A program made the position numbers and the translations under genes. Shown here one piece after another: positions 36,120 through 44,615 of a stretch of DNA of 64,000 nt (positions are counted from its first letter, which is position 1; each line of letters starts with the position of its first letter). The DNA lies in the NCBI RefSeq assembly GCF_002892535.1, contig NZ_CP024847.1, positions 62,001 to 126,000 on the forward strand, read 5' to 3'. Under the pieces are notes generated by a model. The model saw only the letters and a program-made list of their open reading frames with translations. It was not told the origin of the DNA and did no database searches. Source of the DNA: Aquella oligotrophica (GTDB lineage: Bacteria; Pseudomonadota; Gammaproteobacteria; Burkholderiales; UBA11063).

Positions 36120-36785
36120 TCAGCGGATATTGATATATTTATGTACCTGAGCACTCAATCGCCAATTATTGGCTAATGCTGCTTCAATACATAATTTAGT
36201 TGGGTTTTCTTTACAGGATAATGGCTGTAGCCAGATTAGCTTGTTAGTCACGGCATGTTGTTGCAGTAGTCGCTTGAGTTTTTCAATGTCTTGTATTTTA
36301 CCAACAGGCATCTTGATTTCATTTGCCCGCGCTACATTTTCTGCCAATATTGTTTTATTTCCCGGCATATCAATTTTTGGTGATAAGGTAACCCAAGTTT
36401 TTTCGCTAACTCTCAGTATCTCAGTACCACTGGTTTCAATCTGGGTTGAATAGCCCTTATCTTCTAGAATAGAGATTAATTCACGTAAATCATACATTGC
36501 TGGTTCACCACCAGTAAAAACGATATGGCGACAAGCTGGATAACGCGCAATTTCCGCTAAAATTTCTTCAAGACTAAAATACGCCCAGCCAAGCCGATCA
36601 CCAGTTTTCTCAATTACCTGAATAGTCTTAACTTGATTTGCTGTATCTAGTTCCCACGTATGCTTAGTATCACAAAAGGCACAGCCAACATTGCATCCCT
36701 GCAAACGAATGAAAACCGAGGGTTGCCCAACAAAACTGGCTTCGCCCTGTAAAGTATAAAAAATCTCATTAATCGGATATTGCAT
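36120..36785 (-). CDS. queE: 7-carboxy-7-deazaguanine synthase (radical SAM)
   Basis: 221 residues from the ATG at 36785 (AGGG upstream); a TTG at 36815 is less likely. It turns 6-carboxy-tetrahydropterin into 7-carboxy-7-deazaguanine. The iron-sulfur cluster motif is the QueE-type CNVGCAFCDT, the start reads YTLQGEASFVGQPSVFIRLQ, and GGEP is present. It is the last gene of the queuosine operon and overlaps queD by 17 bases. Confidence 0.95.
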   Translation of the reverse strand: MQYPINEIFYTLQGEASFVGQPSVFIRLQGCNVGCAFCDTKHTWELDTANQVKTIQVIEKTGDRLGWAYFSLEEILAEIARYPACRHIVFTGGEPAMYDLRELISILEDKGYSTQIETSGTEILRVSEKTWVTLSPKIDMPGNKTILAENVARANEIKMPVGKIQDIEKLKRLLQQHAVTNKLIWLQPLSCKENPTKLCIEAALANNWRLSAQVHKYINIR

Positions 36786-37200
36786 AGCTTGCCCTACATT
36801 TGGAGGTTTCTTCAAGAGTTACTTCAGATAAACTAATCGGCAGATCTTTAAATAACTCTGGACCAATCACTTCTACTAGATAACGAGCTAGATTTTCTGC
36901 TGTTGGATTGTATGGTACAGTAACAATAGTTGCATCAATTTCACGTAAACTCAATAACCACGGATCATTTTCCCATAAGATAAGTTTATGATCCCAATTA
37001 TCATCAAGCCAACGGCAAAGTAAATCCTTGATAACTGAAAAATCAATGACCCGCCCCAAATTATCAAGTTCGGTACTTTCACATTTTAGATGAAAAATAT
37101 AAGAATGTCCATGTAGGTTTTTACATTTACCCTCATGTTGAACTACCCGATGACCGCAATGGATTTCATGCTTACGCACTACCTGAAATTTACCCATCAT
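36769..37200 (-). CDS. queD: 6-carboxytetrahydropterin synthase
   Basis: 143 residues. Converts 7,8-dihydroneopterin triphosphate to 6-carboxy-tetrahydropterin. The zinc histidines are in CGHRVV and HGHSY, the catalytic cysteine in EGKCKNLHGH, and the second zinc/proton-relay segment reads DDNWDHKL. Start overlaps queC by four bases (ATGA). Confidence 0.95.
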   Translation of the reverse strand: MMGKFQVVRKHEIHCGHRVVQHEGKCKNLHGHSYIFHLKCESTELDNLGRVIDFSVIKDLLCRWLDDNWDHKLILWENDPWLLSLREIDATIVTVPYNPTAENLARYLVEVIGPELFKDLPISLSEVTLEETSKCRASYAISD

Positions 37201-37874
37201 GATACCTCGTAGCTAGTTGGATCACTAATCCCCGCGTCAATAAATGACTGCCGACGCTGACGACAGGTACCACATAAACCACAATGTTGTTCCCTACCAT
37301 CATAACAGCTCCAAGTATCGGCAAATGGTACGTCAAGTTTGGCACCAGTTTTAACTATATCAGTTTTAGTGAAATTGATAAATGGTGCAGATAATTCTAA
37401 ATCTTCATGGCGACTATCGATAGTTCCCAGACGCAATGCCAGATTTAAGGCATTGAAATAATCCGGACGACAATCAGCATAAACATAGTTGTCCCCTTTA
37501 TGCGGGCCAAACGCCAATAACTCGGCATTTTCGGCACAGGCAATAGTCCATGCCAATGATAGCATCATGGTATTGCGATTCGGTACTACTGTCACTAGCA
37601 TATTTTCACGAGCATAATCTTCTTTAGGATTATCAAGGTCCTGATTAACCAGACTTGAACTTTGTAAAAACCCGTTCATAAATCTAATATCAATAACATG
37701 ATGCTTGGCACCAAGATTGGCGGCGATTTTAGCTGCGCTTTCCAGCTCTTTAATATGCTTCTGTCCATAATTATAGGAAACACAAATTAACTGATAACCT
37801 TTATCCGCTAGATAATAGGCAAGTGTTGAACTATCAAGACCACCAGATAAAATTACTACTGCTTTTTTAGTCAT
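37197..37874 (-). CDS. queC: 7-cyano-7-deazaguanine (preQ0) synthase
   Basis: 225 residues. ATP- and ammonia-dependent conversion of 7-carboxy-7-deazaguanine to preQ0. The PP-loop is LSGGLDSST, and the zinc site is the SCYDGREQHCGLCGTC four-cysteine cluster near the end. It starts 2 bases past queF. Confidence 0.96.
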   Translation of the reverse strand: MTKKAVVILSGGLDSSTLAYYLADKGYQLICVSYNYGQKHIKELESAAKIAANLGAKHHVIDIRFMNGFLQSSSLVNQDLDNPKEDYARENMLVTVVPNRNTMMLSLAWTIACAENAELLAFGPHKGDNYVYADCRPDYFNALNLALRLGTIDSRHEDLELSAPFINFTKTDIVKTGAKLDVPFADTWSCYDGREQHCGLCGTCRQRRQSFIDAGISDPTSYEVS

Positions 37875-37876
37875 AC

Positions 37877-38698
37877 TTATTGCCTTATCAAACGCAAATT
37901 ATCGGTTGTAAAATCGGCTTTAGTTGTCCTTAATGGGTTAATATCAAGCCCACCGCGCCGGGTAAATCGTGCACTTACCGTCAATTCATTTACTAGACAA
38001 TGCTTCATTATATCGCTAAAAATCCGTTCCACGCATTGCTCGTGAAATTCATTATGATTGCGGAATGAAATGATATATTTGAGTAATGAAGCATGATCAA
38101 TTGCCTTGCCAGTATATTCGATAACTACCGTTGCCCAGTCCGGCTGATTGGTTACTAGACAGTTTGATTTAAGCAAATTTGAATATAACTTCTCGGTTAC
38201 GATTTCATCATTTTTTACTTTTAGTAATGATGGATTAACTATATATTCATCTATCGCAACATCAAGCGTATCAATCAATAGCCCACTTGGCTGATGAATA
38301 GTAAATAATCCAGACTCCAGAGGGTGAAGATCTACCGTTACCTCTGCACCTGCGGCTAAAGTTAAATCTCGGCTCATTATATCTTCAACATCTTTGCTAC
38401 TAACAAACTTATCATTATTAAAGCTATTAAAATAAAGCTTCATTGACTTCGATTCAATTATATTTGGGCTAGCTGCCGGGACAATAATTGTCGCTATTGC
38501 TACTTCTGGTTTGCCTTTCAGATTAAGCCATGAAACCTCGTAGTGATTCCAAATATCAATCCCATGAAATGGCAAATTTGCTTCATCAATGCCAATTTCA
38601 TCACGCTTGATTTTCCTTGGAATCGGAAATAATAATTCTGGAGCATAATGCGCTCTATATTCTGATTTTCTGCCTAACTGTGAAAGTTCTGGGTTCAT
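37877..38698 (-). CDS. queF: preQ0 reductase, long (type II) form
   Basis: 273 residues, the long two-lobed QueF. Reduces preQ0 to preQ1 with NADPH. The QueF motif ESKSMKLYFNSF is in the N-terminal half, and the catalytic cysteine lies in LLKSNCLVTNQPDW. The first base of its coding region overlaps the folE stop by four bases. Confidence 0.96.
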   Translation of the reverse strand: MNPELSQLGRKSEYRAHYAPELLFPIPRKIKRDEIGIDEANLPFHGIDIWNHYEVSWLNLKGKPEVAIATIIVPAASPNIIESKSMKLYFNSFNNDKFVSSKDVEDIMSRDLTLAAGAEVTVDLHPLESGLFTIHQPSGLLIDTLDVAIDEYIVNPSLLKVKNDEIVTEKLYSNLLKSNCLVTNQPDWATVVIEYTGKAIDHASLLKYIISFRNHNEFHEQCVERIFSDIMKHCLVNELTVSARFTRRGGLDINPLRTTKADFTTDNLRLIRQ

Positions 38699-39351
38699 GC
38701 CTGATTATCCTTGATTAATTCTAGAAAATTGCGTTTCATTTCCGGATTAGAAAATTGCCCGCCAAATTGATATGTGATATTCTCAACATTATGATCGCTA
38801 ACCCCACGCATGGTAATACAATGATGCGTTGCCTTGATTAGAACCGCAACGTCTTCGGTTTCAAGTAAAAACTGTAATGCGCGAAATATCTGTAGCGTTG
38901 CCCGCTCTTGTACCTGTGGACGTCTGGCAAAAAAATCTACCACCCGATTTAATTTACTTAGTCCAACCACCTGATTACCGGGGATATAAGCAACAAAAGC
39001 CTCCCCACTAATTGTTACCAGATGATGTTCACAAGTTGATTTAAACGAAATGTTTTTAGCAATTACTGGCTCAGAATAACCATATTTATTATGATTAAAG
39101 GTCATTTTCGGGAAGTTGGCATAATTAAGTCCGTAAAATAACTCATTAACAAAGAAACGCGCCACTCGTTCTGGTGTTTTAGCAATCGACTCATCGTCTA
39201 ATGGAATACCCAGTCCGCTTAGAAGTGTAGCAATACTTTGTTGTACCAGATTATTATCAATATTGCCATTTACCGGATTATCAATACCAAGAATTTTTAG
39301 ATGTTGTGCAACTTTATTCCCAAGCGCAGGGTCTTTCTCGTAAGTTTTCAT
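38695..39351 (-). CDS. folE: GTP cyclohydrolase I
   Basis: 218 residues. Converts GTP to 7,8-dihydroneopterin triphosphate, the shared entry to folate and queuosine. Zinc ligands are in STCEHHLV and the second cysteine in HHCITMRGV; the VVGLSKLNRVVDFFARRPQVQ segment is typical. Its place inside the que operon suggests it feeds queuosine synthesis, though it may serve folate as well. Confidence 0.96.
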   Translation of the reverse strand: MKTYEKDPALGNKVAQHLKILGIDNPVNGNIDNNLVQQSIATLLSGLGIPLDDESIAKTPERVARFFVNELFYGLNYANFPKMTFNHNKYGYSEPVIAKNISFKSTCEHHLVTISGEAFVAYIPGNQVVGLSKLNRVVDFFARRPQVQERATLQIFRALQFLLETEDVAVLIKATHHCITMRGVSDHNVENITYQFGGQFSNPEMKRNFLELIKDNQA

Positions 39352-39369
39352 TTCAATCTTTTTATCATT

Positions 39370-39921
39370 TTAAATATAGTTTAATCTGCTGCGGGCAAAT
39401 TTAATCAATGGAATGCTCAAAAGCACCATCCAGAATTTACCAATTATTTGCCCACCAATAAATTCATAGCTATGAAAAGCCAGATGAAGAAAAACGGTTG
39501 AATCAATAATTACGCCAAAACTGGCAGAAACCAGAACTGCCAAAATCAGATTATATTTTTGTAAAAGGCTATAAATAACGGTATCAGTCATTTCGGATAA
39601 AAAGTATGCGCTACACCCAGCTAGAGCCAGTGCTGGATTAACATATAGATAACTTAGAATAGTACCGATTATTACCGCAATCACTGCCAGATAAAGTCCA
39701 GCAAGCCGCTGGAGTATATCACGTAAGACTAATGCCAAGCCCGCAAATAAAACCCCAGAAGGGGCATAAATAATTGGACTAAACCAAACAGGTATTATGC
39801 ATGGTTGATTGATTGGGCAACTAGTACCGAAATGTAGCAAGGTATAATTTGCCGCTGGGATCATACTTAGAAATAATGTAAAAAATACTACCGTTGCTAT
39901 CTGCTTATTTGTTAGTTTCAT
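39370..39921 (-). CDS. VUT-family (DUF165/YhhQ-like) transporter, probable queuosine-precursor importer
   Basis: 183 residues with about six membrane segments. Family features are the SGVLFAGLALVLRDILQRLAG stretch and the SEMTDTVIYSLLQK segment. E. coli YhhQ of this family imports preQ0 and preQ1. As first gene of an operon that makes preQ1, its likely role is salvage of the same compounds. The two cysteines in FGTSCPINQPCIIP, in the first loop, are unusual. Confidence 0.82.
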   Translation of the reverse strand: MKLTNKQIATVVFFTLFLSMIPAANYTLLHFGTSCPINQPCIIPVWFSPIIYAPSGVLFAGLALVLRDILQRLAGLYLAVIAVIIGTILSYLYVNPALALAGCSAYFLSEMTDTVIYSLLQKYNLILAVLVSASFGVIIDSTVFLHLAFHSYEFIGGQIIGKFWMVLLSIPLIKFARSRLNYI

Positions 39922-39992
39922 AGTTTAATGTTAGAAATGATTTTCTGATGACTTTATCAAATTAATTATTAATAAATACAAAATAGGGAGTT

Positions 39993-40021
39993 ATTGTACC
40001 TATCAATGTTAAAAATAGCAA
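39993..40021 (-). promoter_or_regulatory. promoter of the queuosine operon
   Basis: Minus strand: -35 TTGCTA (40016-40021) and -10 TACAAT (39993-39998) with a 17-base spacer, giving a start near 39986. An ATAGG/CCTAT inverted repeat straddles the -10 and could be an operator. Confidence 0.65.
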
Positions 40022-40034
40022 ATTTTCCACCCAT

Positions 40035-40060
40035 AAAAAATAGCCAGAACAAGTCTGGCT
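40035..40060 (-). terminator. Rho-independent terminator of the SIMPL gene
   Basis: AGCCAGA / TCTGGCT with a CTTGT loop and then ATTTTTT on the minus strand. Confidence 0.9.
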
Positions 40061-40096
40061 GGTGATCATTATTCAAATCTCCATGACGCGATGCTA

Positions 40097-40801
40097 TCAA
40101 TACTCACTAACAATTGTAACATCAGCACTTACTGTATCCATTCCAGCAATTACTTCTGTTGCTGGGATGCTGCCACTATCTGCACTTGCCTTCATGGCTG
40201 CCATTCTTGGCATCATAAGTGGTGGGCGAGGCTGATTTTCATTTTGAATGGTAATCTGTTTAGTTGTTTTAGGTTTTAATCCTAATGCAGACAAAGATGC
40301 TTCTGTTTTTGTGCGAGCATCTGCTGTAGCTAGCTTAATTGCCTGTAATTGAGCCTCAAGTCTGTCTTTATCGGTTGCTGATAATTGTGGATTACCAACA
40401 ATTGATGCGCCATTTGCCACAGCTTTATCAATTACTGCACCACTATTCATAATTCCTGTTTTTACCTGAATACTATAATTAGCTGTGTAGCCAGTTATCT
40501 TAGACTGATTATCGGCATAAGACCAGTTAGGAGTAACGCTTACCATTGAGGAGTAAATTGCCTGAGTTTGTACCTGTTTGATCGCTGATAATATCTGCTC
40601 AAACTTTTGGCGGGCTTGTTCCTGTGCCTCTTGAGGCTTTTTAGCCACTTCATTAATTGTTAATGAAATCAGAGCAATTTTTTGTGGAATTTCCACCTCA
40701 CCATGCCCAGTACTAGTAATTGTTCTATTATTATCTACGGCAACTGCATTTGCTATACCAATACAACCAGCAAACATAAGTGCCAAACCAATTTTTTTCA
40801 T
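40097..40801 (-). CDS. periplasmic SIMPL-domain protein (DUF541)
   Basis: 234 residues with a signal peptide (AGCIGIANA, about 1-19). It shows the SIMPL/BP26-like pattern: ITSTGHGEVEIPQKIALI, a coiled helix QEAQEQARQKFEQIL, and a C-terminal VSADVTIVSEY. The family forms channel-like oligomers in the periplasm and is linked to envelope or oxidative stress, without a known reaction. Monocistronic, with its own terminator. Confidence 0.85.
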   Translation of the reverse strand: MKKIGLALMFAGCIGIANAVAVDNNRTITSTGHGEVEIPQKIALISLTINEVAKKPQEAQEQARQKFEQILSAIKQVQTQAIYSSMVSVTPNWSYADNQSKITGYTANYSIQVKTGIMNSGAVIDKAVANGASIVGNPQLSATDKDRLEAQLQAIKLATADARTKTEASLSALGLKPKTTKQITIQNENQPRPPLMMPRMAAMKASADSGSIPATEVIAGMDTVSADVTIVSEY

Positions 40802-40912
40802 TATGTAGTCCTTTTTATGCTAATATTCAATTGGAACACTAGTGCCAGAAATATGCACTAGTTCATAATCAACAACATCTGTTATACAAACTTGCAAGTA
40901 TTAAAAGTAATC

Positions 40913-41065
40913 ATGGATAAAGTAACAAATAAATCGCCTGAAAACGAAACAAAAACTGTAAAAATAATTATAAAAATATTATTCGGAATAGGCATCCTTG
41001 GTCTTATTGGCTTTATGACTGCGTTTATTGCAATGCTAACCCATTATAACCTATTTAAAAATTAA
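40913..41065 (+). CDS. 50-residue single-pass membrane protein
   Basis: A short ORF of 50 codons starting MDKVTNKSPENETKTV, followed by one hydrophobic segment (about 18-42) and a NLFKN end. The polar, lysine-rich N-terminus suggests cytoplasmic orientation. No good ribosome site is seen (AAAAGTAATC). It sits alone between divergent SIMPL and lepA. The hydrophobic pattern supports a real gene; homology is unknown. Confidence 0.45.
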   Translation: MDKVTNKSPENETKTVKIIIKILFGIGILGLIGFMTAFIAMLTHYNLFKN

Positions 41066-41207
41066 TTACTACAACTAATCCTCAACAAAACTCTGCACAG
41101 ATTTAATTATCTACAAATATACTACCTAGAGATGTATTGTAACACCATTGAATTTAATAATAATAGCAATTAAATAAACCAGCATTATTATAGCTGCCTG
41201 CTATTTC

Positions 41208-41235
41208 TTTGCCCGGTATCGTATTATGTTATAAT
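41208..41235 (+). promoter_or_regulatory. promoter of lepA
   Basis: Extended -10 TGTTATAAT (41227-41235) with TTTGCC (41208-41213) 16 bases upstream of the TATAAT box. About 35 bases before the ATG. Confidence 0.6.
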
Positions 41236-41270
41236 CTTTATATTTTTCTGCAAATTTATTTTAGGTATTT

Positions 41271-43058
41271 ATGAAACATATTCGAAATTTCTCCATTATT
41301 GCGCATATTGACCATGGTAAATCAACCTTAGCCGACCGCTTCATTGAGTTTTGTGGTGGATTAGATAAGCGTGAGATGGATAGTCAGGTTCTTGATTCAA
41401 TGGATATTGAAAAGGAACGTGGTATTACTATTAAAGCCCAGACAGCAGCGCTGCAGTATAAAGCTCTCGATGGTAATATTTATAATCTTAATCTGATTGA
41501 TACTCCCGGGCATGTCGATTTTTCATATGAAGTTTCACGCTCTTTATCTGCCTGTGAAGGTGCGCTACTGGTTGTAGATGCCTCACAGGGCGTTGAAGCC
41601 CAAACGGTAGCCAACTGCTACACCGCAATCGATCTTGGTGTCGAAGTTTTACCGGTTTTAAATAAAATTGATTTACCGTCTGCTGAGCCAGAGCGGGTAG
41701 CTCAGGAAATTGAAGATATTATTGGACTTGATGCTACTGATGCAGTTCATTGTTCGGCAAAGACTGGCGTTGGCTTACAGGAAGTATTAGAATTAGTAGT
41801 TGCTAAGATCCCTGCGCCTAAAGGTAGTCCAGATCAACCTTTAAAAGCCTTAATTATTGATTCATGGTTTGATAATTATGTTGGTGTGGTTATGCTGGTT
41901 CGAGTTGTTGATGGACAATTAAAACCAAAAGATAAAATCAAATTTATGAGTAATAAAGCCGTTTTCCTGTGTGAGCAGGTGGGAGTATTTACACCCAAAT
42001 CAGTACAAAAAACTGCATTGTCTGCTGGAGAAGTAGGGTTTGTTATTGCAGGGATTAAAGAGCTGCAATATGCCAAGGTCGGGGATACGATCACATTAGA
42101 TTCCAAGCCAGCAACTGAAGCTTTACCAGGCTTTAAACAGATCCAGCCAAAAGTTTTTGCTGGGCTTTATCCGGTTGAATCGCATGATTATGAAGCTCTG
42201 CGTGATTCACTTGAAAAACTGAAACTAAATGATGCTTCACTAAATTTTGAACCAGAAGTATCGCAGGCACTTGGTTTTGGTTTCCGTTGTGGATTTTTGG
42301 GCTTACTCCATCTGGAAATCGTCCAAGAGCGTTTAGAGCGTGAATTTGATATGGATTTGATTACAACTGCGCCAACGGTTGTTTATCAAGTTGTTGAAAA
42401 AACTGGTGAAGTTATTTCTGTTGAAAATCCAGCAAAATTACCTGACCCAAGCCGGATACAAGAAGTTCGTGAACCAATTATTACCTCTAATATTCTTGTT
42501 CCTAACGATTATGTCGGTGCCGTGATTACCCTATGTACGCAAAAACGTGGCGTTCAGTTAAATATGCAATACATGGGACGGCAAGTAATGCTTACCTACG
42601 AAATGCCGCTAAATGAAGTCGTTCTTGATTTTTTTGATAAACTTAAATCAGTTTCTCGTGGTTACGCTTCATTTGATTATGAGTTTAAGGAATTTCGTGT
42701 ATCTGATTTGGTAAAACTGGATGTGCTGGTCAACGGTGAGCGGGTAGATGCGTTATCGCTAATTGTCCATCGAGCTAATTCCCAGTATCGTGGGCGTGAG
42801 TTGGTTGCCAAATTACGTGAACTAATCCCGCGCCAAATGTTTGATATTGCGATTCAGGCTGCAATTGGCTCACATATTATCGCGCGTGAAACGGTTAAAG
42901 CAATGCGGAAAAATGTGCTTGCCAAATGTTATGGTGGTGATATTACACGTAAGAAAAAGCTGCTTGAGAAACAAAAAGCTGGTAAGAAACGGATGAAACA
43001 GGTTGGTAATGTGGAGATTCCACAAACTGCCTTTCTGGCAATTTTACAGGTTGAATAA
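41271..43058 (+). CDS. lepA: elongation factor 4 (back-translocating GTPase LepA)
   Basis: 595 residues, the typical size. GTPase motifs: AHIDHGKST (G1), DTPGHVD (G3), LNKIDLP (G4) and CSAKTG (G5). The LepA-specific C-terminal domain ends with [19 protein letters not shown]. It acts on stalled ribosomes and in translation initiation or assembly. Start ATG follows a run of T and has no strong ribosome site (TTTAGGTATTT). Confidence 0.97.
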   Translation: MKHIRNFSIIAHIDHGKSTLADRFIEFCGGLDKREMDSQVLDSMDIEKERGITIKAQTAALQYKALDGNIYNLNLIDTPGHVDFSYEVSRSLSACEGALLVVDASQGVEAQTVANCYTAIDLGVEVLPVLNKIDLPSAEPERVAQEIEDIIGLDATDAVHCSAKTGVGLQEVLELVVAKIPAPKGSPDQPLKALIIDSWFDNYVGVVMLVRVVDGQLKPKDKIKFMSNKAVFLCEQVGVFTPKSVQKTALSAGEVGFVIAGIKELQYAKVGDTITLDSKPATEALPGFKQIQPKVFAGLYPVESHDYEALRDSLEKLKLNDASLNFEPEVSQALGFGFRCGFLGLLHLEIVQERLEREFDMDLITTAPTVVYQVVEKTGEVISVENPAKLPDPSRIQEVREPIITSNILVPNDYVGAVITLCTQKRGVQLNMQYMGRQVMLTYEMPLNEVVLDFFDKLKSVSRGYASFDYEFKEFRVSDLVKLDVLVNGERVDALSLIVHRANSQYRGRELVAKLRELIPRQMFDIAIQAAIGSHIIARETVKAMRKNVLAKCYGGDITRKKKLLEKQKAGKKRMKQVGNVEIPQTAFLAILQVE

Positions 43059-43088
43059 AATGAGGCAATCGCCTCATTTTATTTTTTT
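43057..43088. terminator. terminator between lepA and the convergent lipoprotein gene
   Basis: Perfect 10-bp stem AAAATGAGGC / GCCTCATTTT with an AATC loop, then ATTTTTTT. It starts right at the lepA stop and overlaps the 3' end of the opposing gene. Confidence 0.9.
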
Positions 43089-44461
43089 GTCATCGGATAG
43101 ATTTCGCTATTAGAGCTATATGATGATGGTACATAGTATAACGTACTAATATTACTACTAATTGCAGTTGGCGACGATGATTGGAAAGCAACCGCTGGTT
43201 GCCAAGTAGAATATCCAGTTTGACGCATGACTATCGTATTATACGCACCATAATTATTTGGAGTATTACTCAGGTCACTGCCAACTTTAACCCAACTTTC
43301 CCCATCAAAACGACGAACTTTAATTAAACCACTTTCCTGATAAGCAACATATGGGCTATTATCAGCCTGATTGATTGCAATACTGATCCAAGTTGCAATA
43401 TGGGTAGAAATGGTTGAACCTCCTACTGCGACCCAACTATTGCCACTATATTTTCTAACTGCAAGCAATTGATTGGAACTCTCATAAGCAACGTATGGAA
43501 CACCAGTTGTATCTACTGCTAAACTTATAAAATTTACAGGTCCATTACTGAAATTTTCTGGACCAACCGGATCCCAACTACCGCCTTCGCTACTTAACTT
43601 CAAAACACTAACTCCACCACCATATACACCATCTGCATAGGCTATATATACAGGATAGGCAGTACCAATTCTAGTTGGAGTTGATGCCACTTTTACCTGA
43701 GTTGCCGTTCCAGTAGTAATACTACGATAGGTATTCAGATTAGTATTAAAGACGCTTAGTCGTCCACCGCCACTATATCCATCAGCGGTACAAACACCAC
43801 TTTCCATTTGCACAGTTTTAGTTTCATACTTGGTTGTGTCACTATAAGCAAGAATTTGATAGCCACTACCTGGGGCAAGTGCCATACTCATTTCATCAGT
43901 AGTAACATCATAAATCTCAGGAGCAGGGCAACTAGCAGTGCCAACGCCACTATAGGAATATGCTTCTACATACTGAGCAACTGCAGACTGACTGAAGTCA
44001 ATTTTATCTGGCAATGCTTTTAGCCAAAAGACCTGCCTTTTAGCATCAGTAGATGACTGACTCAAATAAGCCATATTAACTTCAAACCGTCCATCCACTG
44101 CAATGGAAGTACTAGCCGACCCAAGAGACATATTCTGATTGCTAGCAATCTGCTGCCAGCCTGTAGTCGATTGACCAAATACATAACGATAAACTGCTAA
44201 ACTTTCACTACCCTGATAAGCTACATACAAATTGCCTAACTGATCACTGGCAAGCCCAATATTATTCGCTCGTCCAGTAACAATCGGTAAAGAGTTTGAA
44301 GTGTTTTGCCAACCTACCAATGGAATCGGTGGCGGAGTCGGCGTAGGAATTGGAGTAAAGGGTGAACTACCTGCATTGCCGCCAATGGGAACACAACTAG
44401 GTAAAGTAGCTGCTGCAAGCAAAGCCCCCAGAAGTAATCTCTGGTAATTTTTTTTATTCAT
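43079..44461 (-). CDS. lipoprotein with beta-propeller-like repeats
   Basis: 460 residues from the ATG at 44461, chosen because a lipoprotein signal (LLLGALLAAATLPSC, C23) starts there; an ORF extension to 44512 lacks signal character. After a PTPTPPPIP linker come repeats of about 45-60 residues with the pattern PYVAYxxxxxLxVRKYxGxSWVxVG, seen at least four times, typical of six- or seven-bladed propellers. Function unknown; probably outer-surface or periplasmic and structurally close to the lipoproteins at 22497 and 55048. Confidence 0.7.
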   Translation of the reverse strand: MNKKNYQRLLLGALLAAATLPSCVPIGGNAGSSPFTPIPTPTPPPIPLVGWQNTSNSLPIVTGRANNIGLASDQLGNLYVAYQGSESLAVYRYVFGQSTTGWQQIASNQNMSLGSASTSIAVDGRFEVNMAYLSQSSTDAKRQVFWLKALPDKIDFSQSAVAQYVEAYSYSGVGTASCPAPEIYDVTTDEMSMALAPGSGYQILAYSDTTKYETKTVQMESGVCTADGYSGGGRLSVFNTNLNTYRSITTGTATQVKVASTPTRIGTAYPVYIAYADGVYGGGVSVLKLSSEGGSWDPVGPENFSNGPVNFISLAVDTTGVPYVAYESSNQLLAVRKYSGNSWVAVGGSTISTHIATWISIAINQADNSPYVAYQESGLIKVRRFDGESWVKVGSDLSNTPNNYGAYNTIVMRQTGYSTWQPAVAFQSSSPTAISSNISTLYYVPSSYSSNSEIYPMTKK

Positions 44462-44615
44462 TTGTAATCGATTCAATATAACTGCTAATTTATGTTCTAT
44501 AATAAACATCAAATTTTTGTAATTATCCCCATTTTATCACATCTATCCTCAAATGCTGCCCTGCAATGCCATTACCAATCAAATTGTGATAAAATAATGC
44601 AAATTTAATAATTTA

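Noticed and set aside
39975-40005. preQ1 riboswitch upstream of the queuosine operon (ATAGG/CCTAT stem on the minus strand)
   Set aside because: The stem overlaps the predicted -10 TACAAT and lies before the likely transcription start, so it would not be in the RNA. The preQ1-I contact bases are also not matched.
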